This document shows positions 20,796 through 30,448 of a stretch of 64,000 bases of DNA, piece by piece. How positions within the stretch are numbered: position 1 is the first letter of the stretch; the number at the start of each line of letters is the position of its first letter. The translations under genes were made by a program, and so were the position numbers. This DNA is from Siderastrea siderea (Eukaryota > Cnidaria > Anthozoa > Scleractinia > Rhizangiidae). Below the pieces are notes generated by a model. That model did not search any database. It saw only the letters and a program-made list of their open reading frames with translations, and was not told the origin of the DNA. The stretch covers positions 15,760,953 through 15,824,952 of the forward strand of contig OZ034978.1 in assembly GCA_964030785.1 (NCBI GenBank), given 5' to 3'.

Positions 20796-23700
20796 TGAAC
20801 TGTGACGCTTGTGAATTTTTTTGGTATTTTTCAGGGAAAAAAGTAACTATCTATCTCTGTTTTTGTCAGTGTTTGTATCTTAAGAATGTGCGTTTGACTA
20901 GAAGTTAATTAGAGAAAAAGTGTTACAGTATGTTCTGAATTTAAATTCAGTTGCTAGCAACATGCCCAAGGAGGTTTCACTGTTTAAATTGTGAATAATA
21001 ATGTCAACGAAGGTCTATAGAACAGGGTTTCCCAAAAGACTGGAGGCATGATTTTGTCTCCGAGGCGACTTTTTATCATGGTACTTTTCGCTTTATACAA
21101 GGCTGTGATGAAGCTGCAAGAGATAAAAGAACAAACCACTGGCCACGTTTTCGGCAAGATTAAATCGTGATTAACTGGAAACTCAGAAAGCTTTACTTTC
21201 ATTGGCTTGCCCCTGGCGTAGTGTTGGCATACAAATTAAGAATGGCCTGACGTGAATTAATAATCAAGGTCTGAAATCGTTGCGGCGAAACACCTGTCTT
21301 CGCTTTTTGCAAGAAGTGTCTTCGATTTGAATGAACTTGTAAGTATAAGTTATTTTTTTTCAAATTTGTGGTCTGAAGATATTCTTCGTGGCTAGACAAT
21401 ATTTTAAAGAAACTAGCCTATCCTCTGAAATTGATTTAACTTATCGGTCCACTCAGCTTACAGGAATTAGAAAAAAAAATTTCTGTTGTGTGTAAATTAC
21501 TAAATATATTGTTGTATTTTACCTACGTAGGATAATTTATTTGGAAGATGTAGTTTAAATTAAAGACGGGGACTACCTTTTTTCTTGAACTAACATTAAA
21601 TGAAATTGGTACCTTGATAAAGAAAACTGTGACAATGTATACTAAAACTCAATATGCTGAAAGCACGGTAGGAAATCACAATTCACTTATAAGACGAATT
21701 GCATCGTTGTTTCTGTGCTGTTTCTTTATGATGTTAAGTTTAATTTTTATTTCAACGTTGATGAAAGCTTTCTATGTGAATGGATATGTGTGTTGATTTA
21801 TATTGAACCTGAGTTTTTGAAACTTCTTTTTCATATTCAACTTCTAACAGAAGCTCAACAAGACTTAAATGTCTTGAAAGGTTTGTTAGTGTTTTTTAAT
21901 TTAAGCCATTGCTGCTTGCAGCTCCAAAATATCGGATTGTTTGAGAATTAAGGAGTTAAAAGAAAGAGAAAGGATATATATACAACGAAGATTAAGTAAA
22001 GTATTTTAACTTAGCTTTTGGTGCCAACGTACAGGGTCAGTGAGGATGCAGACAAATTTATATCAGTTTGTATCATGACTTGCTGCAGGGCTTTGTGAAC
22101 TAAAAACATGCATGTGTATTTGCACCTCATTTTAAAGCAGGCTTTATCAGTATCAGTTTAATTTCAGTTTCATACTCATTTTGCCTTTCGTACTTAATGG
22201 TAATGTGAACGGTAAAAGAACTTTTTATCTTTCTTTATTCACATTTCACATCTTATAAAACTTATCTCTCCAAAAGGGTGCACTGGTTGCTGGAGGCGCA
22301 GACGAGAAAGTCGACTGAAAAGTGCGCCTCCGTTTACAAAGACGAAACAGACAAACTTCTTTTCTAGGCTACAACTAAAACTGTAATTATAGAACTGTAA
22401 TTATAGAAGACGGCGGCCCTTTATCAAACACATACATTGATTTGGGTTTCAAGACGAGTAAACTTTCAGAGAAAAATAATCAATTTTCTCGATCGTGCTT
22501 ACGCCTCAGTAGTAAGATAATTGTCTATAACATATGTTCATCTGCCTCAAAAAATGATATTAACACGTCTCAATTAACTCTTTTGCAAGGTAATTTAAGT
22601 GCTCTAGAAAGCATAAAAAGTCCTTGTAAATAAGTAGAAACGCAAACCCACGCAAACCCACGCCGAATTACATTATATTATAAAGAACACTTAACGGTGA
22701 ACATCACATGGCTTTGTAACTAACTCTTTTGAATAAATGTTATAGAGAACGAGGTTAACCAATGAAAGATTTTCAGGCCAGCTGTGCTTACACCTTACAC
22801 TAAAACCAAACCAAATTCTATTATAATCTGTTGATAATATATCAAAGAGACAAAAGAAAACGTGTGTATCACAAAAAATTTATTTCTAATTCACTCTCCA
22901 ATTACCAGCACAGAAGCAATTGAGTCCCTTTGGTCAGTACAAAATACGTGTCTTCAAGACATGCGTTAAGCACGAACTGCCTCAATAAGGTGGGGTGAAG
23001 ATAGTAATGTCAGTAATCTTTGCAGCAGAGGACAAAATGACTTCATTAAATTCGACTAATGTGTCATACACCATGGAAACACAGTGCAAAAGTCATTGAT
23101 TGCTGTGCGTGAAATCTTGAATTTACTATTTGTCAACGAAATTTCAGCATTATCTTTGGGATATAATTTGCAGTCGCCGCAACTAAAATGCGTCGCATAA
23201 TTTGGTGTTGAGGAAACGTCGAGTCGGGGTCCAAATGTACTATGATTGAACCAAAGAAATAACCGGTTCTCATCATGATTGCTGAGAGCTCTAGTTTCTA
23301 CGGCAAAAAGCGACTGGGTTATTACTACTACGTTAGAGCTAAGTAAGCTGACTGAAAGAGATGCCGGTCTGAACTTGCAATAATGCTCAAGTCGATGTCA
23401 TCATCGATCGTAACAACCATATGGAAACCCACAAGTCGGCGATAGAGCCATTGAATGGACATCCTTGTTTCCAAATGATCACGATCACTCAGTTTTGGTA
23501 AATGCAACTATTGTTGGCGAAATCAGTCTCCAGTGAAAGTTTAGTCAATCTATAAAATCATGACTTCGAAATTCGGTAAACAGTTTAAAAACATAGGTCA
23601 AGTTATTTTTGTTTAAAACACAGATAACGACTGCCATTTCTCAAGGAATCTGCATTAGGAGCAGGTAATATTGTCTTCTCAGTTCCATGTGTCCATCAGA

Positions 23701-23915
23701 TACTGGGAATAACTGAGGAAATGATAAATTAATTTAGAATAGTAGAGATAACAGATAAAAGCAATTCCATTGTAGTATTTTAGTATGTATTCTCAGTATG
23801 TACTCTTGTCAATTCTTATAGGTGACTCTACGTATTGACATCAAACCGATGCATCCTACCTGACAAAATCCCAACTATCGTTTCTATTTCTGAAGGAACA
23901 CTGGAGTGACGTCTG
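20796..23915. other. Intergenic stretch upstream of the GPCR gene
   Basis: No gene recognised. A small hairpin GGAGGCGCA/TGCGCCTCC lies at 22292-22331, and a tandem 16-mer (ACTGTAATTATAGA) near 22379-22409. Part of this stretch probably holds the promoter and leader of the GPCR at 24006, but I cannot point to a clear core promoter. Confidence 0.45.
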
Positions 23916-23964
23916 GTGGAACGGCAAGTTGAACACACAAGTCTTCAACGAATTCCTAAGGACT

Positions 23965-23998
23965 TTCGTATCAAACGTGAGCTCACGTTTGATACGAA
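23965..23998 (+). promoter_or_regulatory. Perfect 34-bp palindrome seven bases before the GPCR start codon
   Basis: The two halves TTCGTATCAAACGTGAG and CTCACGTTTGATACGAA are exact complements with no spacer. In RNA this would be a hairpin of up to 17 pairs just before the AUG at 24006, likely to slow ribosome scanning. A dimeric factor binding the DNA is the other simple reading. Confidence 0.75.
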
Positions 23999-24005
23999 CT
24001 CAAAA

Positions 24006-25109
24006 ATGAATAATTCTACGTCGTCCAATTCATCGCTTGAACAAGCAGACTATGGATTAAATGCTTCTCTTAAACAAGTAGTCTACGCTTCAAACGCTTC
24101 CCTCGAGCAAGCAGACTATAGTTCGTACCTGACTACTTTGTACGTATCCGCCTTCCTTTTCACCGTCCTGTCGCCTATAACAGTGGCGAGCAATGGTCTT
24201 CTTCTGGTTGCAATATACAAAGATCCATTCAAATGCTTCCGCACCCCTGTCACAATTTTTATCATAAGCTTAGCTGTTGTGGATCTGCTAACAGGTTTAA
24301 TCGTGGAGCCATTATTCGTCGTATTCTACTTTGCCTGTCATTCCAAGCAAACCCTCTCACCTGGCAAATATTTCCAGTACCTCTTCCAGATGGGAGCATT
24401 TTTCTCCGTCATCTTGTTGAGCTCTTCGTTTCTTCTAGTTCTAGCTTTGACTACAACGCAGTACATTGCCATTACCTTCCCTCACAAATACAAGATGTTG
24501 TTCACCAAGAAACGCGTTCTGGTCTCCATATTGGGCTCCTTCGTTTACTTCGTCATTTTCGGTTCTTTGCAGTTCACGAAAATCCCTAAAGATATCTACC
24601 TTAAGCTCAATCTGCACCTTCATCCCACAGTTATAGGGTTTCTCCTCATCGTGGCGCACATTTTTCTCTTCAGGTCGTTCCGTAAATTCGTGAAGCAATC
24701 CAACGCGTTTCGACGCCCTAGCAAGGCTCATCAGTCAATCAAAGCCCCTCATCCCTCGGGACACGGGACCAAGAACGAGGCAAGACACCAGAAACAGCTC
24801 ACCGTCGTCGCTCTGCTCTTGTCCGCCCTGCTACTGCTGTGTTCCATCCCACACATCATCTCATTCTACATCTACCTTTACACCGAGGGCATGTCTTACG
24901 CATTCCTCCTCAATATTAGTACAGCACTTCGTGTTAGCGACATGGTCCTGTTTATAAAGGTTGCCTTGGATGCGTACATCTATGCGTGGAGACATCCCAA
25001 GTACAGGAAAGCACTAAAGGGAACTTTGTTATGCCACATCAAACACGTAACACTGGAAAGAGAGACCGAGCAGGAACTGGTTGCCACCAGGAGTTCGACT
25101 AAAATGTAA
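24006..25109 (+). CDS. Intronless rhodopsin-family GPCR (orphan, cnidarian type)
   Basis: This 367-residue seven-helix receptor would couple extracellular ligands to G proteins at the plasma membrane. TM1 holds ASNG (N63), TM2 SLAVVDLL (D93), TM6 the proline P282 and TM7 LDAYIYAWRHPKYRKAL (321-337). Family motifs are altered: DRY at the end of TM3 reads TQY (151-153), TM4 lacks its usual tryptophan, and NPxxY reads LDAYIY. The N-terminus has an 11-residue repeat starting at S10, S21 and S32 (SLEQADY, SLKQVVY, SLEQADY) and NxS/T glycosylation sites at N2, N3, N8, N19 and N30. I start at ATG 24006; an upstream GTG-initiated extension (23916) would run through the palindrome and is unlikely. The ligand is unknown. 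Intronless orphan receptors of this type are abundant in corals and anemones. Confidence 0.87.
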   Translation: MNNSTSSNSSLEQADYGLNASLKQVVYASNASLEQADYSSYLTTLYVSAFLFTVLSPITVASNGLLLVAIYKDPFKCFRTPVTIFIISLAVVDLLTGLIVEPLFVVFYFACHSKQTLSPGKYFQYLFQMGAFFSVILLSSSFLLVLALTTTQYIAITFPHKYKMLFTKKRVLVSILGSFVYFVIFGSLQFTKIPKDIYLKLNLHLHPTVIGFLLIVAHIFLFRSFRKFVKQSNAFRRPSKAHQSIKAPHPSGHGTKNEARHQKQLTVVALLLSALLLLCSIPHIISFYIYLYTEGMSYAFLLNISTALRVSDMVLFIKVALDAYIYAWRHPKYRKALKGTLLCHIKHVTLERETEQELVATRSSTKM

Positions 25110-26564
25110 AATTAAAGCGGAAACGACTGCAATTCCGGCCTTCCGATTTTGATGCGATAGATGCTCAGCTAAAAGTAAGAACCAGTTCTGTTATAACGAA
25201 GCTTATAGAAATGCGACAAACAAATCGATTGAATTCGCAATTAAATACACTAGTAAAGTTCAAAATGTAACAACGAGGACGCTTAGTGCCGAGTTGTTAT
25301 AATCAGCTCATATCGATATCCGAAAAGTGCGAGTGAAATATTGTAATTGTTTTATTGATTTCTTAACTTAGGTTATCGCAGCCAAATTTTTTTTGTCATA
25401 TTTTTAGGCAAAAAGTTTGCTTCGCAAAGAAAAAAAAACTCTTGAACGCCGCGGCACTTGTCATGGTACTTACTTTCCTTGTAAGGCATAATGCAGGCTT
25501 CCCTCATATCTTGTTTGCACTGTGAGCAAATGAGAAAGCCAGAAATTTAACAACCTAGATTGCGAATTTTCTGGTTCAAATAGACAGCCCCTGGTTAGCT
25601 CCCCACTTGTCGACTATCAATTGATATCCTACGAAGGAAGAATTTGCCTTAAAGAGGTAGCAAAAGCCATGACTCTTTTAACAATAAGTTTGTTTTGATG
25701 ACTTAATAAAATTTGTTGTTATCCTGGGTTGATCCAAAGTAACAAAACAATTATTCGACTCAGTCTTGTTGAGTTTGGATGCGTGGCATGACATTTTGCG
25801 CCTGATTTGACCTTATGCACGACTCGTGTAGCAATTGCTAAATATGGCATGTTGATGGTGCTTGCATGGATTGAAAATTGCTTTTAATTTATATCTATTG
25901 ATGATGCCTATCCGTCTGCTCTATTATAGCTATATAAATGTAAGGAAACGTAACACCATTTCAGGTTTATTGCCGTTGATATTTACAAATCACATTTCTT
26001 GCCTGACTTTTTACGAAATTATGTATAAGCCATGACAACGTTATCGAGATTCTGCTATAGCAAAGATTTTAACTTATTATCGTATTCAATGCTCAAACGC
26101 TTTACTGATAATTATTATAGCCACATAGAAAATACCTAGCGAGTAAATACTACCCAATATACACCTGTTTGAAAAAACGTTGTCAGGTGATGTGTGTAAA
26201 CGATGGACAATGCGACACAATAGAACTCTGGGAAGACGGACCGGGAAGTTTGTGACTGGGTTTCGTTTCTTGATATTCAAAACATTTCTTTCCAAGATAA
26301 TTTGCATGCTGAGTTATTATAATGTGTACGTGACTAAGAATAGAGGCTGCAAGAATTCACGCTTCGCGGAGCACCACTGGGTCGCATCGTCAATGATTTA
26401 TGCTTTTCACCCGACAAAGTTTTTTCAATTGGATGTATACAGTTACGATTTCTTTCAATGCTGCAGCTGAATTCTGAAATTACCTATATGACAAAGTTTA
26501 TTCGTGCAATTTGTCTCAGAATGGTTAATTGTAAGATAAGTGCACTTCAGTTTAATTTTTCAGT
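25110..26564. other. Intergenic stretch downstream of the GPCR
   Basis: No gene or transposon recognised. It contains the 3' untranslated region of the receptor; possible AATAAA signals occur (TTAATAAAAT near 25701), but none can be assigned firmly. Confidence 0.45.
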
Positions 26565-26566
26565 TA

Positions 26567-26970
26567 CAGTGGGCCCCCCGGTATACCGAAGTGCCAAGGG
26601 ACTGGGGTTAAGTGGGGTTTCGTTATAGAAGAAACCCCTTTAAAACGAATTTGTGGGAAAACGACCAAAATCTCAGTTATATCGGGGTTTGGCTTATAAT
26701 TATTTTGCTTCAAAATTAAACAGTGTTATGTCACACCACTCAGTATTCGGTTTAATCGCGCAATTACTATCCAGATCTGAACGATTTGATAGAATCCATG
26801 ATTTAGGTTCTGCATGCATCTCTGTTGACTGATCTGTTGCGCATTTAACTTAAGTTGCATGAGGAGGTGAATTCGTTGTATCAAGGAGAATTTTAAGTTT
26901 GGGCTTATTGGGTGTGTTTATCATATCGAGGATTTCGTTATATCTGGTTTCTGTTCCATACATTTTACTG
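26567..26970. mobile_element. Non-autonomous pogo/Tigger-like element (about 404 bp)
   Basis: The ends read TA-CAGTGGGCC and TTTTACTG-TA, the CAGT termini and TA duplication of pogo-type Tc1/mariner elements. Subterminal motifs related to TTCGTTATACCGGGG recur inside in both orientations. A further copy of the same end motif (CTTCGTTATACCGGGGTT, 27001-27018) lies just to the right, so the block may be two overlapping insertions. No transposase gene. Confidence 0.55.
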
Positions 26971-27049
26971 TAACTTTGGCAGGGCTCGTTGTAGCGGGGT
27001 CTTCGTTATACCGGGGTTCTGCTGAGCAAATAGGGCCTGTCAGACTTCA

Positions 27050-27150
27050 GGTATGGCCGCACGGCCAAGTTCGACGGGATTGAAACTCGTGACTTTTGCG
27101 ATAACAAGCATTTCAAATTTTAATGGTCTACCACTTGAGCTATGAAGCTA
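27050..27150 (-). repeat. tRNA-derived SINE fragment
   Basis: On the minus strand the sequence has a Pol III A box, TAGCTCAAGTGGTAGACC (complement of 27125-27142), and a B-box-like GAGTTTCAATCCCG (complement of 27075-27088), in tRNA spacing. The anticodon arm does not fold well, so it is not a working tRNA. The segment TGTTATCGCAAAAGTCACGA between them is reminiscent of coral tRNA-derived repeats. Confidence 0.5.
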
Positions 27151-27219
27151 TTAAGGGTGGGAGCTTGTCACTTTTATTTCTCTTCAATTATTTTTCCCTT
27201 AGTTTATATGAATTTAATT

Positions 27220-27392
27220 TATATACCTAATTCAATAAAGGTTACTTTGGGCATTGGGCAATTGGGCATTGGGAAGCTATTGTTTGCGGTCACTCAAGCA
27301 AAGCATTGCATTGTGTTCCGTATGCCCAAATGCCCAATGTCCAATTGCCAATGACCAATTGCCAAAGCAACCTCTATTGAATTAGGTATATA
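27220..27392. mobile_element. 173-bp foldback MITE
   Basis: The ends TATATACCTAATTCAATA (27220-27237) and TATTGAATTAGGTATATA (27375-27392) are perfect inverted repeats. Pairing continues inward with gaps through GGTTxCTTTGG and CATTGGGCAATTGG-type segments. No coding capacity. Confidence 0.75.
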
Positions 27393-27521
27393 CAGCTCGT
27401 TTATTTGCAAATTGTGTTGTGAATCCAAGAGACACCGGCAGTTAAGTCTGCCCGGTGTAATGCTTGATTTATTATCTCTTTTTATTATTTATTATCTTTT
27501 AATTTATAATTATTGTAATTA

Positions 27522-29817
27522 CCTTATTATAGGAAATTAACGCTCCATTAATTGTAGAAAGTCGTGTTAATTTTTGTGAGCGTTAATTTCCGCGTTGTTA
27601 ATTAAGTGGAGCGTTAATTTCTGCGACCTTAATTTCCATCATTTTAATCCCAAATTCTGGATCCAGTCCGGACATTCTTCAGTGACACCCACAAAACAAT
27701 AGCTTTCCTACATTTAGGCAGAATTTAATGCAAATTGTCAGTAAAGAAATTGCTTCACGCACCTGAAGATCTGTTTTGTTCGTGATTTTTATTTTCAGTC
27801 ATGAAATTAATTTGTTCAACTTGGACCACAAATTGTTTCTTTGTGTTTATCGCGTTAATTTCCCTCGTTTTGTCTATGAGATTCAATCGCATGGGGCCGA
27901 GTAAAATTAAGGATTAATATCGCGACGAGGGCAACACAAGTGATATTAATCCTTAATTTTACGAGGAAAGATGCGATTACTTGTTTATACCATAGAGGGC
28001 AAAATTACGATTCTTATTCGGGAAACCATTTTAACGTTTGGCAAACTTCAATCAACCGCGCCTGAAACGGACCAATGAGCTGAATGAAATTTTATTTTTA
28101 CACAACGTTGCAAGTACGCTGAAAACCAAGCCTTTTTGTACAAATTGACAAAGAAAGAAATGCTCTTTTCTCAGGCAATTAAAGTTCAGTCTTTTTATCT
28201 GTCAGAAAAATGTGCAACAGTTACTAATCAGAGTCAGCGTCTTCGATAAAGATTCGCTTGTATCTGCGCTTTGTTCCACTGATGTTTGAACTTCTGAGCT
28301 GAATTATCGCCGGCAATGTTCAGGGTGACGCTGCAATGACTGAAGTTGTAAATCTGTCCTGGCGTAGAGGACGCTGTTAATGCTGAGCACTTTGCTGGAT
28401 ACAGCTGACTCAGGACGCCTCTTGATGAAGAGGGACGACCGTTGTCGATGATGTTGGAAATTACCTGCCGCTCTCGCTCATCTCCCGAATCGTAATCATC
28501 GAGACCTTGTGCAGTCGTGTGTCCTGTGATGCTTTTTATTTCGCACTTTGGCACATCGGAACTTTTGGGATATTTGACAACGGTTTTTCTGGCGCTGTGG
28601 TTTGTGATTTTCTTTTCTGGACATAGATCTTTAAGAGGTGAGTTTTCTTTCATGTTTTTCATGATTGTGTCGATGGTATTTTTTCCCATCGGGGTTTTCT
28701 TGTACCAGACACTTGACACGGGCTTATAGATCACGGAAAGGTAATACGGGCACGGGCGGCTTGTTATGATTTCTGTTGGCCGCTTCTCCAGGTATAATTT
28801 GAACAACTTGATGGGGCATCTTTCTTCATCTCCCGTGGCAAACATTTTCGGCTTAACCAGTCGTGACTTGACGTTTAAGCCTCCTTGCCTTGTCTTTGTC
28901 AGACCTTCGGCGAACGTGAGGAATTCGTTTCCATCGTCATCTCGTTCAAGAAAAAATCTTCTACCTTCATCTGGTGATGCTCTTGACGCCCTCCTAGACC
29001 AAAGTGCTGGGTCATTAGCCACCACGTTGTGTTAATTAGGGAACGTGGACTTTTACAGCCAAGCTGGCCGTTCTCCCAGAGAATTTCCTCCTCTTCTTTC
29101 GCCAGGCTTTTAGATCGGTTCGGCGCTTTCCTTTTCCTTGCTGTCTGAGTTTTCGGGCCTTTCCTTCTAGGACTTTTCTTGAATTCATGAATTCTTTATC
29201 TCGGAGAATGGATTTTGGGTACCACTTCGACTTTAGATATCTCTCAAGTGCCGCTTGCATCACTTTTAGCGATTCCGGCTCGTAGTCATCTCCATTTTCC
29301 TTTCGCAACTCGGCATAAAATTGCGATAACGCTTTGTCAAGGGCTTCAATTTCGTACTCTTCGAGATTTTGTTTCTGCTTTCTTTCATTCGCCCACTTCA
29401 CGAAAACGTTTTTCCAGTGCTCCGTGCTCTTTTTGGTGTTCTCATTTCACTCTTTTCTTTTAGTTCTTCAATAAATTCATTGTCAACTTGCTCGAAACGA
29501 GACGCCATTGTTGCAAAACAGCATCAAAACAAAAAAATTTTGCACAATTTTTATCGCGTCAGCCGTGCTAAGCAATCTGACAGCCAATCAGTTACAAGTA
29601 ATTTTGCCCTCAACAGAACAAAAATTAAGAAAAAATGCCCTCTGTCTCAACCAATCAGCATTCAATAATTTTTCCCTCTATGTTATAAGAAATTTTACTT
29701 CCTCTTTCGCGTTAATTTCCTTCATTGGGGAGCAATTTTCCCTTCAATTCGCGTTAATTTAGTCGCGTTAATTTAAAATACCTTCATTAATACAAACGTT
29801 AATTTCCTATAATAAGG
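27522..29817. mobile_element. 2.3-kb TIR element with many subterminal repeats, carrying a Crypton gene
   Basis: The ends 27522-27542 and 29797-29817 are a perfect 21-bp inverted repeat (begins CCTTATTATAGGAAATTAA), each flanked by TA. The motif GCGTTAATTTCC or its complement recurs several times near both ends. A second, inner inverted pair, CATAGAGGGCAAAATTA (27991-28007) and its near complement (29666-29682), surrounds the recombinase gene. A perfect 21-bp inverted repeat also lies at 27901-27921/27942-27962. Cryptons normally lack TIRs. Either a Crypton (inner boundaries) sits inside an unrelated TA-targeting element, or this lineage gained TIRs. Confidence 0.65.
28234..29508 (-). pseudogene. 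Crypton tyrosine recombinase, three frameshifts
   Basis: Three reading frames on the minus strand together encode one protein of about 425 residues. It starts MASRFEQVDNEF (ATG at 29508), continues through a helical segment LEEYEIEALDKALSQFYAEL and a core with ENGQLGCKSPRSL and GRQEHH, and ends in the DUF3504/Crypton catalytic part. The C-terminal part has the tyrosine-recombinase landmarks: NHSARKT (HxxR), SITGHTT and the likely nucleophile in LDDYDSGDERER. The enzyme would catalyse element excision and integration by strand exchange. One-base deletions near 29445, near 29123 and in the A6 run at 28950-28955 break the frame. No other defect is visible, so the copy is young or the breaks are sequence errors. 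Related genes were domesticated in vertebrates (ZMYM/QRICH1/KIAA1958-like). Confidence 0.8.
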
Positions 29818-30448
29818 TAATCAACATTATTAACTTCTGGGTGAGAGCGTTCCTTAGAAGGACAATTAAACCCGTCGTTGTGGGTTACTGAAGTTTCAGC
29901 AGTTTGAGAGTAGATTGTTTTCAAAGTCCAATGAAGGGTCTATTATCAGTGGTTGGTGCTAGCTTACAATTTTATATTTGATAACAAAAAATGCAAAAGA
30001 GTGATAACTTACATAGTTTATTCGCCTAATTCTGTGGCGATATATTGCCCAGTCAGAACTCGTGGACAACTTTCAGGAAACTAACATAAAGCTATAAGGT
30101 CAGTTTTAAGTCTTAAGTCTTTCGCTATTTTGCAAGACATTTCTTTGTTTCCTTTCGCTGTGTACCATCCTTACTTCTGCAAAAGATCAGAGGAAATTTT
30201 GTTTTGTAATTTGCCCAACCCTTTCCTCCTCCATTCGAAAATAAAATGTTTCGTTCCTAATAATCTCGATAAACGATATCTGACGAGTATGTGAATCAAT
30301 CCATTTATTCCGGCGAGTTTCTTGGCTGCAGACAGGTTAGTTTTTTTATTAATTACAGGGCTCCCTTTTGTAAACGGGTGTTACCTATCAAAGTATAATT
30401 ATTCCTGCTAAGATCTTCTAGTCTTCAAACTGAGTGCACGAATTTAAA
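29818..30448. other. Gap between the Crypton element and the channel gene's 3' end
   Basis: No gene seen. It probably contains the 3' untranslated region of the minus-strand channel gene; several ATAAA-like signals occur on that strand, but none stands out. Confidence 0.4.
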
